DNA of 64,000 nt from Amorphophallus konjac (lineage: Eukaryota; Streptophyta; Magnoliopsida; Alismatales; Araceae): contig CM040124.1 in the NCBI GenBank assembly GCA_022559845.1, forward strand, positions 67,603,491-67,667,490, written 5' to 3'. A program made the translations under genes and the position numbers. The notes under the pieces are model-generated. The model had not been told where the DNA came from, did not search any database, and saw only the letters and a list, made by a program, of their open reading frames with translations. Shown piece by piece: positions 55,609-64,000 of this stretch; the stretch's first letter is position 1; the number at the start of each line of letters is the position of its first letter.

Positions 55609-56327
55609 TGTTGGGACGCTTAGGGTGATCTAGAGGGGGGTGAATAGATCAAACACCCGATAAAAAATCAACTACAGCAGAATCAAATGCGGAATGAGAA
55701 ATTCTGCTAAAAATATAGAATGCACAAATCAAAGACCAACCAGAACTGCTTAAGAACCGACTTAAACAAACATCTACTGCGCAAAGTACTAGAATAAAGA
55801 GGCGATGCAAACCACAAAGCAATCACACAGTAGACAGAGATTTTTAGGTGGTTCGGTCCTCCAGACCTACATCCACCCCACACTCAACCCGAGTGTGGAT
55901 TACTGCTGACTCACATCTTCAACCGATGGGCCTCACAGCTTGCCTACAACCCGCTGAGCCTCACAGCTTGCTGTCCAGTGGAATCCTCCACTGCAACCGC
56001 TGGGGATTACAGCTTGACCCATCCAGAGGTAGCACCTCTGCAAACGCTGACTAACAGCTTGATGAAAGGAGTTCAAAAAACAAAACAGAAACAAACGAAA
56101 AGGAAAAAGAATCCCTGCAGGGAATGTAGCTCAAACAAGTGAGCAAAACTCAGATCTGGTTTTGAACCAAAGATCTGAGGAACATCTCTCTCAACTCTTC
56201 TCTCTCTCAACTCTCTTTCTTTTCTCTCTTTCTATTCTCTTCTGCTGGATCAGAAGGGCTCTCTGCTCTTCTGCTTTTCTTTCAAGTCTTCTGTATTCGA
56301 TCAGTCTCCTTCAGACAAAGGAGTCTT

Positions 56328-56340
56328 CCTTATATAGCAG
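56328..56340 (-). promoter_or_regulatory. TATA box of LTR F
   Basis: Minus strand CTGCTATATAAGG, just downstream of the motif array. Confidence 0.65.
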
Positions 56341-56496
56341 TTCGAGCAGGAGCAGCACTGGGCGCGTGTCTTCCACAGTTCCCGCCCAAATGATTTGGCC
56401 ACGTGTCATCATCCTGTCAGCCCTTCCAACCTCGGATCACGTGCCATTCTTAAGCTTCACGAATAGTACCTGTCAGACATAGAGAATTATAAGCAA

Positions 56497-57790
56497 AGTG
56501 TGTACATCAAGAATGAATGCACAATGGATGTATGGACTTTGCGTTCTGAACAATGTACATACTTGCCACCTGAAGTGTGTAATGCAGTGTGTAGACTTTG
56601 CAATGTATAAACAATGTACATACTTCGTGAATGCAAAGCTAAAGCATGGCAACACACAATGTGCAGACTTCGTGCAATGCATGAAGCAATGTATAGACTC
56701 TGTGAATGAAGCACAGAATGCACAGGCTAGAGTTATGAGTGTATAGGCTTGATAGCACATGCTGCAGTATGCATATGGTGAAGTGTGTACATTGACGATA
56801 AATGAGATGAGCTTAACCAGCACTGACTTGATGCTCACACGGCTGTACATACTTGCATGAGACGCCCGATGTATAGACTTGACCAATGAACATACTTGCA
56901 TGAGACGCAACATGAGACGCTCAATGTACAGACTTTGCATGAGACACTGCATGAGACGCTGAGCTGCCAAGAATGTATAGACTTGCATGAGACACTGCAT
57001 GAGACGATGCGATGTACAGACTTGCCTGGCTGATGCATAGACTTTAAGGTATGCACAGAGATGATGCATGAGATGATGCGATGAACAGACTTGCCTGGCC
57101 GATGCATAGACTTTAAGGTAGGACGCTAGACGCTATACAGACTTGACGATGTATAGACTTTATGTGATAGCCCAATGTACAGACTTGGTGTTCTGAACGT
57201 AGGTAAAAGATGCAATGTATAGACTTAACATATGCACTGGCTGTACAGACTTAGCCTCGAGCTGAACTATCGGATGTATAGGCTTTGCTCAGTTCAGCTG
57301 GTGGATGTACAGACTTGAGATGAATGCATGAACAATCCGATGTACAGACTTGAGATGAATGCATGAACAATCCGATGTACAGACTTGCCAATGTCTAGAC
57401 TTTAAGTGCAATGCAAAAGGCTGTACAGACTTCCTATATGCTCAAGTCCAATGTATAGACTTGCTAAGATGATGCACCTGAAGAATGTACAGACTTACCA
57501 CCTAGACGATGTTCAGACAAGGCTGCAATGTGTAGACTTGTGACAATGTGCAGACTTGCTAATGCATGGTATGCAAACGTTGCAGTAAAGAATGTATAGA
57601 CTATATGGCGTGCAATGCAGCAAGGCAGCAATGTAATGTATATACTTTAGCAATGCAATGTATAGACTTTATGCATGAGCAACGTATGGACTTGCTAGCC
57701 AGACACGACAAAGACTCTGTACAGACTTTAGCAATGTACTGACTCTGAACGCATGCAATGTAGCAGGGCAATGTATACAAAACACAATGA
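56497..57790. repeat. Array of TGTACAGACTTG/TGTATAGACTTT words, about 40 copies
   Basis: Spacing is irregular, about 20-60 bp. Two forms alternate: the C form tends to be followed by G, the T form by T or A. GAGACGC words are mixed in near 56855-57010. Confidence 0.85.
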
Positions 57791-57855
57791 CTACTCTCAC
57801 TGTGTTGCTATCATCAAAACAAAATATCATATGCTTGTGCCTAAGGGGCACAACA

Positions 57856-57965
57856 TTCTCCCCCTTTTTGATGATGGCAACAAAGTGACAGTGAGTCACC
57901 AAATTAAATTTCTCCCCCTTTGACATGATCAAAAAGAAAGAAAAACATTAGTGCAAGGTGCAGTA
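57856..57965 (-). mobile_element. F interior remnant with polypurine tract
   Basis: About 110 bp of SIRE-like interior, starting with AAAAAGGGGGAGAA on the minus strand, then an abrupt join to element G. Confidence 0.7.
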
Positions 57966-58142
57966 TATGGAAAGCGGAAGCCTCTCGACCACTAGAGGCG
58001 GCGGGCAAGCTGTCCCCTAACTGGGAAGGCCCCTACCGAGTGGTCGAGACGCTCGGGAAAGGTGCGTATAGGTTAGCAACAATGGAAGGGGAACCCATTC
58101 CTCGGACATGGAACGCAGCCGCACTACGCAAATGCTATTTTT
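57966..58142 (+). pseudogene. C-terminal end of a Tat-like gypsy integrase (fragment)
   Basis: Plus-strand coding end with GKLSPNWEGPYRVVETLGKG and PRTWNAAALRKCYF, then a stop (TGA near 58143). This matches the last residues of pol in Tat/Retand-type elements. Everything upstream is missing. It lies to the left of the LTR-like segment and gag of G, so a pol end and a gag start flank the same segment. Confidence 0.85.
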
Positions 58143-58205
58143 GAAATTGTACAGCAAGATGGACGGAATAAATCCTTTTTCTTTTCATTCCAAACTATTG
58201 ATACA

Positions 58206-58979
58206 TCAGAAAGGTAAAGGCCAGTACATTGCATGACAAAAAGTAAGAAAATCCGTCTACCACCGCTGCAAGGGGGCATCGCTCGGTTGACCCGATCTCG
58301 ATCTCCTCGCATCCAGCCACTGACTCTGCCTCGCGTATAAACTGGCTCGGCAAGGGTCGAGAGAGGGTGGAGGACGGATGGGGGTATTAGGGAAGCTTGC
58401 CGCCACTCCCCCTCTGCATGGGGGGGGAGGCGCATCAAGTTCCCTCCTCGCCAAAGCCTTCCTCCGTCTGCAGCCTCTTTTTCCCTCTTCTGCTCTTCAT
58501 TTCTTTCGCTCTTTGGAGGCTGCTTGCTCTCTGTTCCCTTCCAAGGAGTTTGGCGGGTTGGAAGAAAAGGGTTTCATGGTGCTCCTTCTCCCTCAGAAAG
58601 GCAAAGGCCAGTACATTGCATGATAAAAAGCAAGAAAATCCGTCTACTACCGCTGCAAGGGGGCATCGCTCGGTTGACTCGATCTCGATCTCCTCGCATC
58701 CAGCCACTGACTCTGCCTCGCGTAGAAACTGGCTCGGCAAGGGTCGAGGGAGGGTGGAGGACGGATGGGGGTATTAGGGAAGCCTGCCGCCACTCCCCCT
58801 CTGCATGGGGGGGGAGGCGCATCAAGTTCCCTCCTCACCAAAGCCTTCCTCCGTCTGCAGCCTCTTTTTCCCTCTTCTGCTCTTCATTTCTTTCGCTCTT
58901 CGGAGGCTGCTTGCTCTCTGTTCCCTTCCAAGGAGTTTGGCGGGTTGGAAGAAAAGGGCTTCATGGTGCTCCTTCTCCC
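58206..58979 (+). repeat. 387-bp tandem duplication, two copies
   Basis: CAGAAAGG(T/C)AAAGGCCAGTAC starts at 58206 and 58593. The copies differ at a few positions. There is no coding; open frames are shared by duplication. It lies between the pol end and the LTR-like segment, as 3' UTR or U3. Confidence 0.9.
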
Positions 58980-58996
58980 CCTACGGTGGCGCCATG

Positions 58997-59184
58997 TGTA
59001 GCGGACCTAGGGTCACGGGATTAGTCCCACATCGGATGTTGAGAAAGTAACCGAGTGCTTATAAAGAAGGTATTCACCTCTTAACCCAAGAGGCCCTTTT
59101 ACAAGGACAAAACCCTAGCTGCCCTCCGGCGTGGCGGGGACAATACCTCTTGGGGGCACCAAAAAGGTTCATCTCACCTCTTCA
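58997..59184 (+). mobile_element. Short LTR-like segment of element G
   Basis: From TGTAGCGGACCTAGGG to CCTCTTCA, followed after two bases by a primer site. If the LTR is only this, it is 188 bp; it could also start further left within the 387-bp repeats. It contains a USE-like box and a TATA box. Confidence 0.5.
59024..59066 (+). promoter_or_regulatory. USE-like box plus TATA box (snRNA-type promoter spacing)
   Basis: GTCCCACATCG at 59024-59034 fits the plant snRNA upstream sequence element RTCCCACATCG exactly. TATAAAG follows at 59060-59066 after 25 bases, which matches the spacing in Pol III-type plant snRNA promoters. No snRNA sequence follows. Confidence 0.55.
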
Positions 59185-59186
59185 TC

Positions 59187-59203
59187 TGGCGCCGTCTGTG
59201 GGA
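59187..59203 (+). other. Primer binding site of element G
   Basis: TGGCGCCGTCTGTGGGA, the type seen in many plant Tat/Retand elements. Confidence 0.7.
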
Positions 59204-59221
59204 AACGCACGAAGAGCCAAC

Positions 59222-60660
59222 ATGGTGCGGAGGAGCTCAGGGAGGAGGAGGTCCGCCGGCGAGAGGGGTAAGGCCGTGGTAGCAGTAGGGGATGGCCCTT
59301 CCAGGGCCTCACAGAACCCTCCCTCCAACACCAGCATCCCCGCTGACGGACCACCACCCCCCCCCCCCCGCGACAGCGGGGCTACCCCCCTACGGTGGCG
59401 TCGAAGCCTTTCAGGCCCTCAACGCCAAACTGGATGTCCTCGTGGATCTCATGAAGACCCAGGCGGCCAGGGATGCATGGTCCCACGCCCCGTCAGGGAG
59501 CCCCCCCCGCAGGAGTACATCCCAGCACACAGCTGGGGGCTGCTTCACCCTCCGCAGCTAGCAGCTCATCCATAACAGGGTCGGAGGACCCTCGCAAGCT
59601 CTGCCTCGGGAGCAAGAGGCCTCCTCCACACCAAGGAAAGGAAGGCAGGGGACGCAACGGCCCGATCCGGAGGCCAACGCCCCCGGAGACCGCCAAGGCA
59701 CCCCCCCTAGCCTCGCGGCACGACAGCAACCGGAGCTATCCCTTCGGCTGCGAGACTTCGAAAGGCGCTTCGCTGAGCAGGAGCGCGCCCTTCGCGCCCT
59801 GCAGAAGGCCTCTTCCCCGAAGATGAGGAGAAATCCCCGTTCTCCGAGTATATCTTGAAGGCAGAGGTATCTCCCAGAGCCCCCATACCAACCTTCAAGC
59901 TTTACGACGGCCAAGGCGACCCAGCCGATCATTACGATAGCTTCGACGCCCTGATGACTCTACACGGAGCGTCGGACCCCATCAAGTGCCAAGCCTTCGT
60001 GACCACTCTGGTCCAGGGCGCTCAAGCATGGTTCCGGGCCCTCGCTCTCGGATCCATCCGAGACTTCAAGCAGTTCGGGCGAGTCTTCAAGGAGAGCTTC
60101 GCCGGAAGTGCCCCCCTAAGGTCGGTGGCGGGGCTCTTGGCCCGCAAACAGGCGCAAGGGGAAAGGCTCCGGGCTTACGTCCACCGGTTTAAATCGGAAG
60201 CCCTCCGAATCCCCCGCCTGGATGTGGCATGGCCACAACCGCACTGACCGGGGGTACCCGGGATGAGAATCTCCGTCGCGAACTCGTCCTCCACCCTCCC
60301 TCGACCCTTGCCGAGCTAGTGACTCTGGCTCTGCGCCACGCCGAGTGCGAGGAAGTGCTCAGCGCTTGCCGAGACGCAACCGGCTCGGGTCGGGAGGGGG
60401 ACAAGAAGCGGGGCCCTGAGCCAAATTCTAGCTCGGGAAAGAAGCGGGATCGAGATGGAGAGCGCAAGCGGAAGTACGAGCGGTACACCCCATTAACCGC
60501 CCCGGTCTATGAAATCTATGAAGACATCAAAGACTCGGGACTTCTCCGTCGGCCCGAGCCGATGAGGTCGAAGAACCGCAAGCGAGACAGGCATTGTCTA
60601 TTCCACGGTGATCACGGGCATCACACCGGTGATTGCCACCAGCTCCAAGATGAGATCGAG
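59222..60660 (+). pseudogene. Element G: gag (Tat-like)
   Basis: It starts at the ATG at 59222 (MVRRSSGRRRSAGERGKAV). A C-run at 59346-59369 and other sites shift the frame; coding then goes on in other frames. The gag core is clear at 59855-60247: PTFKLYDGQGDPADHYDSFD, KCQAFVTTLVQGAQAWFRAL, FKQFGRVFKESF and LLARKQAQGERLRAYVHRFK. It continues in another frame from 60229 (RRELVLHPPSTLAELVTLAL), a Lys/Arg-rich linker and a zinc-finger-like CLFHGDHGHHTGDCHQL near 60595-60645. The particle-forming and RNA-binding parts are both recognisable. Confidence 0.85.
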
Positions 60661-61302
60661 CGCCTCGTCCGCCTGGGGCATCTGGCTCGGTTCACCGCCG
60701 AGCACAGAGAAGAACAAGGCGCCGCAGAGGAGATTGACAACGCCCCCCGAGGGGTCGACATCAACGTCATCTCTGGAGGAATAGCATCAGGAGGCGACAG
60801 CAGCCGTGGAAGGAAGCGTCATGCCGAGCGGGCGAGCCGAGCCCCAGAGCCACCCAAGGCCCCGCCCCAGGTCATAGTCTTCTCCGATCAAGACCTGGAA
60901 GGGATGAGCACCCCGCACGATGACGCCCTCGTAATCTCGGCCACTATAAACCATTGTAACGTAGATCAGATTCTTCTGGACAATGGAAGTGCCCCTGATG
61001 TGTTGTCTTATGACTGTTTCCTCAAAATGGGAGAGAGTCCATCCAAACTCCGCCCGATCCGGATGCCCCTCTGTGGGTTCAATGGCCTGGCCACTCTCCC
61101 CGAGGGAGCCCTGAGCCTGCCGGTTACCCTCGGCACCCCACCCAAAACTGTTACGGTCATGGTAGACTTCATAGTGATCAAAGGGATGATAGCGTACAAC
61201 GCCATCTTCGGCCGGGGAATCCTCAGCCGGATCAAGGCAGTACCATCTACATATTACCAGAAAATGAAGTTCCCCACCAAGAACGGGGTAGGGGAAATCT
61301 GA
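60661..61302 (+). pseudogene. Element G: linker and aspartic protease
   Basis: Same frame as the end of gag. Linker with INVISGG near 60750-60780, then PPQVIVFSDQDLEGMSTPHD near 60860-60920, and the active-site block QILLDNGSAPDVLSYDCF near 60968-61020. The usual DTGSS or DGGSS reads DNGSA here. IAYNAIFGRGILSRIKAVPS near 61190-61245 is the C-terminal protease block; the frame stops at 61300. Confidence 0.85.
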
Positions 61303-61854
61303 GGTAACCAGACCACGGCCCGAAGGTGCTACAATATCTCGGTGGAAGCCACACGGCTGGATGAGAATAATAAGGGCCCCCGGGAAGTCAAGGAGAAGTC
61401 CGCAGCTACTAAGCCAGGAGGCGAGTTGCTGACGATCTTCCTAAACGACGACCCGACCCTAGGAGTAAGGATCGGAGCCGACCTACCACTCGAGGAACAG
61501 CAGCAATATAAGAATTTTCTTTCTGAGTACATCCGAGTATTCGCTTGGTCCGATGATCAGCTCTCGGGGATACCTGAGGAGACCGTGCTACATCGACTCA
61601 ACCTCAACCCCACCATGAAGCCCGTGCAGCAGCGCCGAAGGAAGCACGCACCAGAGAAACAGACGATCATCAAGGCGCAGGTCACCAAGGGGCAAGAGAC
61701 TGGTCTTTTTAGACCGGTCCTGTACCCGACGTGGCTAGCCAATGTCGTCCTGGTACCAAAGGCTTCCGGCGAGTGGCGGATGTGCGTGGACTTCACCGAC
61801 TTGAATAAGGTGACCCCTAAAGACTGCTATCCCTTGCCCAGCATCGACCAACTA
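61303..61854 (+). pseudogene. Element G: start of reverse transcriptase, cut by LTR H
   Basis: Pre-RT segment FLSEYIRVFAWSDDQLSGIP near 61515-61575, LNLNPTMKPVQQRRRKHAPE near 61600-61660, then the fingers with TWLANVVLVPKASGEWRMCV near 61730-61790 and FTDLNKVTPKDCYPLPSIDQ near 61792-61850. The palm with the catalytic Asp pair is missing because LTR H starts at 61855. The remaining frame has no stop before the junction. Confidence 0.88.
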
Positions 61855-62047
61855 TGTTGCATCCCATAGTTCGTGCTTGGTTTCAATGATATCAAAACGA
61901 TTGTGTTTGTGTGTGTACGTGTTTCATTGAGCAACATGTTGTATATCTTGATTTTATGAGTTGAAAGATGGAGTCAATGGTTACTCTTGAAAGCCATGTG
62001 AACTCTCGGTGTTTAAGGAACTAATGTTATATTTATGTTGGTTTGTA

Positions 62048-62270
62048 GGAACACAACTTCATGGCTGATACTTGGAATCTTAGGGAGTCCATCAATGAAG
62101 CTCTTCTTCTTAAAGGGAGTTAACTCTGTTCATGTTTAAAGTTATGTGAATGATTTGTATTTAAAGATCTCATGCCTTGAATATTTTGATTTGCAGGATC
62201 AAAATCCATGCTTCATGTTTGGAACTCAAAGGAGTGCATCAATGAAGATCTTATTGAAAAAAGGGGGTTG
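62048..62270 (+). repeat. Two related blocks 149 bp apart inside LTR H
   Basis: 62048-62120 and 62197-62270 share AAC..CTTCATG, TTGGAA, then GAGT(C/G)CATCAATGAAG, then AAAGGG. Each follows TTTGTAGG or TTTGCAGG; a TTTTCAGG at 63134-63141 precedes a looser match. Confidence 0.5.
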
Positions 62271-63424
62271 CTTCTCTCATTGCATTGCAATGATTCTTCT
62301 ACATTTCATTCATTTCATCTAATAGCTTTCAACGTCTTGGTTGGATATTTTCATGCATTTTCTTCATAATATTTTTGGACTTGAAATATTCATACAAGAC
62401 TTCATGAAAGTTGGTTCCATATTGCTCATGTATTGGATGAATGATTGATCATGTGTACTTTGCTCTAAAAGCTTGAGTTAATGACTTCTGTATGAAAGAA
62501 TTACATGAAGATGCCTTTTCTGGAGTTGACTTCTTTTGGGTCTTAATTTATGAGATTGTGTTCACTGAACACACATTTCTAATTGACTGATAGTGACATA
62601 TCATTCATAGAGTTATTGTGATTTCAATATGTGCATGAATTTGTGAAACATACTTGGAAGAATGCACATGCCCTATACTCATGAGAAAGCATGTTTGCAT
62701 GATTGGTATATACTGATGTGTGAGATGCATGTGAAGATAATGTTCCTCTTAGGATAATATCTCATGAATGTTAGCTCTTAATCAACAAGAATGCCATTTG
62801 AATGAATGTGGTTCCATGATATTATGCATGCTTTGCATTTGGCATATTTGTTAACACTTGTGTGATGAAGTATTTTGATGTTGAAGATTTGGTTGATTCA
62901 AGAATGTGATTGAATGGTTGAGCTTCCATATTATTATAGTTGATTGAATGATAGATTCATGCTTATCATTTAAAAACCTTGTCATTTGGTCAAATATATT
63001 TTTGCTAAGTGATTTGGGAAGCAAAACGCATGTTTGAATAGGTTCAATGATGTATTTCATTGTGAACATGTTCATAGTGTTAATGCATAACTCATATATT
63101 TTGATTCTCAACTAACCTCTTGATTTATCATATTTTTCAGGATGCAAAATCATTGTTGATCTTCATGGGATTATGGTAACATTTAATCAATTATTTCCCT
63201 TTGGTTTGATGGAGGTTTTAGTTATTTTTTAAACTCAAACTGTCTTACAGTCTTCACCATTTTCAATCCAACCATTGGATATCCCCTCTAAAAATTTTAT
63301 GTTGTAGCTCTGGGAGTCCTCTTTCCAACGCCTCCAGTCTTGCTTCGATCGGAGTTCGGAGCTAGGAGAATTAATTCTTGCCGCCGGAGCGCGCAGTGCT
63401 GTTTTTTATGTAATCTGCCTGAAA

Positions 63425-63520
63425 GGGTCGACCCCAAGGGTCGACCCCTGTAACATAGGGTGCTTTTTTATGTTTTCCAGCACCCTGGATGCCGAGGGTC
63501 GACCCCAAGGGTCGACCCCT
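63425..63520. repeat. Two paired GGGTCGACCC palindromes
   Basis: GGGTCGACCCC-AA-GGGTCGACCCCT occurs at 63425-63449 and again at 63496-63520, 150-250 bp upstream of the TATA box. Confidence 0.85.
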
Positions 63521-63671
63521 TCCAGACGGGACTTCCGAAAGTGTTTAAAACCCTTTGAAAACCCTTTCAAACATTACCATACTACCCCCTATTAGTTTCT
63601 ATTGTTATTAAGGTGTTTTTAACATGTATTAGGAGGGTTTTATGAGTCTTTTCCCCACCCCTTGAGTTGCT

Positions 63672-63679
63672 TATATAAG
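63672..63679 (+). promoter_or_regulatory. TATA box of LTR H
   Basis: TATATAAG, followed by a purine-rich leader with GAAGAAAAAGAGGAG. Confidence 0.55.
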
Positions 63680-64000
63680 AGTTACGAATTTGGGATGTGA
63701 TTAACCCTAATGCTCATTTGCTCTTTCGTATAGGTGAAGAAAAAGAGGAGAACGTGCTGGAGCTCTTCCAAGGAGGATATCATCTACTTTCGTGAAGATC
63801 TGGAGATCGTGGAAGAAGAAGAAAAGGTGCGGATCGAAGAGAGGATCAAGAAGACGTAAGGATCGTCTTCATTCGGCTTCCCTCCAACTCGTGGTTCAAG
63901 GAACATCATCAACCGACCTTGAAGAACAAAGGGGGATCACTTCTATGTCTTCTATCAGTTCTTTGTGATGTATTCTATGATCTATATTTTGGGTTTGGGC

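Larger units (their letters stand above)
55609..57855 (-). mobile_element. 3' LTR of SIRE-like element F, 2247 bp
   Basis: Minus strand starts TGTTGTGCCCC at 57855 after a purine tract and ends CGTCCCAACA at 55609. It has the GATCTA/TAGATC hairpin at 55627-55650, a TATA box at 56328-56340 and, upstream, an array of about 40 TGTA(C/T)AGACTT words. Its sequence is otherwise distinct from D1 and D2. Confidence 0.8.
61855..64000 (+). mobile_element. Partial LTR H, plus orientation, runs off the right edge
   Basis: It starts TGTTGCATCCCATAG inside the RT of G. It is AT-rich and non-coding: I see no ORF with a known domain in 2146 bp. It contains GGGTCGACCC pairs at 63425-63449 and 63496-63520, then a TATATAAG box at 63672-63679. 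The layout (motif array, then TATA) and the TGTTG start fit a copia LTR, but the family is not proven. Confidence 0.55.

Noticed and set aside
56473..57107. Open frames of 198 and 90 codons in LTR F
   Set aside because: They arise from the repeated TGTACAGACTT words (Ser-Leu-Tyr and Val-His repeats), not from a gene.
59085..59184. Possible snRNA gene after the USE/TATA pair
   Set aside because: The following sequence does not resemble U3, U6, 7SL or MRP RNA starts, and a primer site and gag follow directly.

Overview
This window is nuclear DNA of a flowering plant. I see no host gene, rRNA, tRNA or CRISPR array. It is a stack of nested transposable elements: Ty3/gypsy elements (Tat-like, Athila-like, chromovirus-like), Ty1/copia SIRE-like elements, and one L1-type LINE. 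Evidence for a plant is initiator-Met primer sites (TGGTATCAGAGC), Athila- and Tat-type gag/protease/RT sequences, SIRE-type LTRs, and LTR promoters with TATA boxes of plant type. A monocot is possible but not demonstrated.

Layout. 1-639: edge of a chromovirus-like LTR that cut into Tat-like element A (ORF 640-1300, primer site 1370-1387, LTR 1392-3473). A itself sits in the reverse transcriptase of a sister element B, whose pieces run leftward from its LTR (about 21.59-23.04 kb) through an unknown ORF (20.4-21.56 kb), gag, protease and RT (9.05 down to 3.47 kb). An L1 LINE (9050-20373, 7-bp target duplication) split B. The LINE is in turn split by a 7154-bp non-autonomous LTR element (10180-17333, 5-bp duplication TTTCT) that carries an intact 839-codon ORF. 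23.04-26.29 kb is LTR-like sequence I cannot assign. 26.29-47.88 kb is SIRE-like element D1; it contains part of a second SIRE-like element D2 (29285 to about 32390) and an Athila-like element (about 32391-42779), which itself carries a 4.1-kb solo LTR of the A/B type (33719-37854). Chromovirus-like element E (47879-55608) lies in the right LTR of D1. SIRE-like LTR F (55609-57855) cuts the right LTR of E. From about 57966 comes a Tat-like element G on the plus strand, cut at 61855 by an LTR (H) that runs off the window.

Most coding regions are broken by stops, many of them TAG where the family has CAG (Gln). That pattern fits decay of methylated CHG cytosines. The clear exception is the long ORF of the non-autonomous element.

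The most notable signal is not a gene. Nearly every LTR family here carries an array of its own short, often palindromic, CpG-containing word. Where a TATA box is visible the array usually lies upstream of it, in U3. The words AGGTCGATGCAC and AGGTCGGTGCA occur in both the gypsy A/B LTRs and the copia D1/D2 LTRs. Other signals are a 6-bp-stem hairpin beside the primer site in every SIRE-like LTR, a palindrome kept in three A/B-type LTRs, a hairpin before the LINE poly(A), and an snRNA-type USE plus TATA pair in the short LTR-like segment of G. All comparisons were made by eye.
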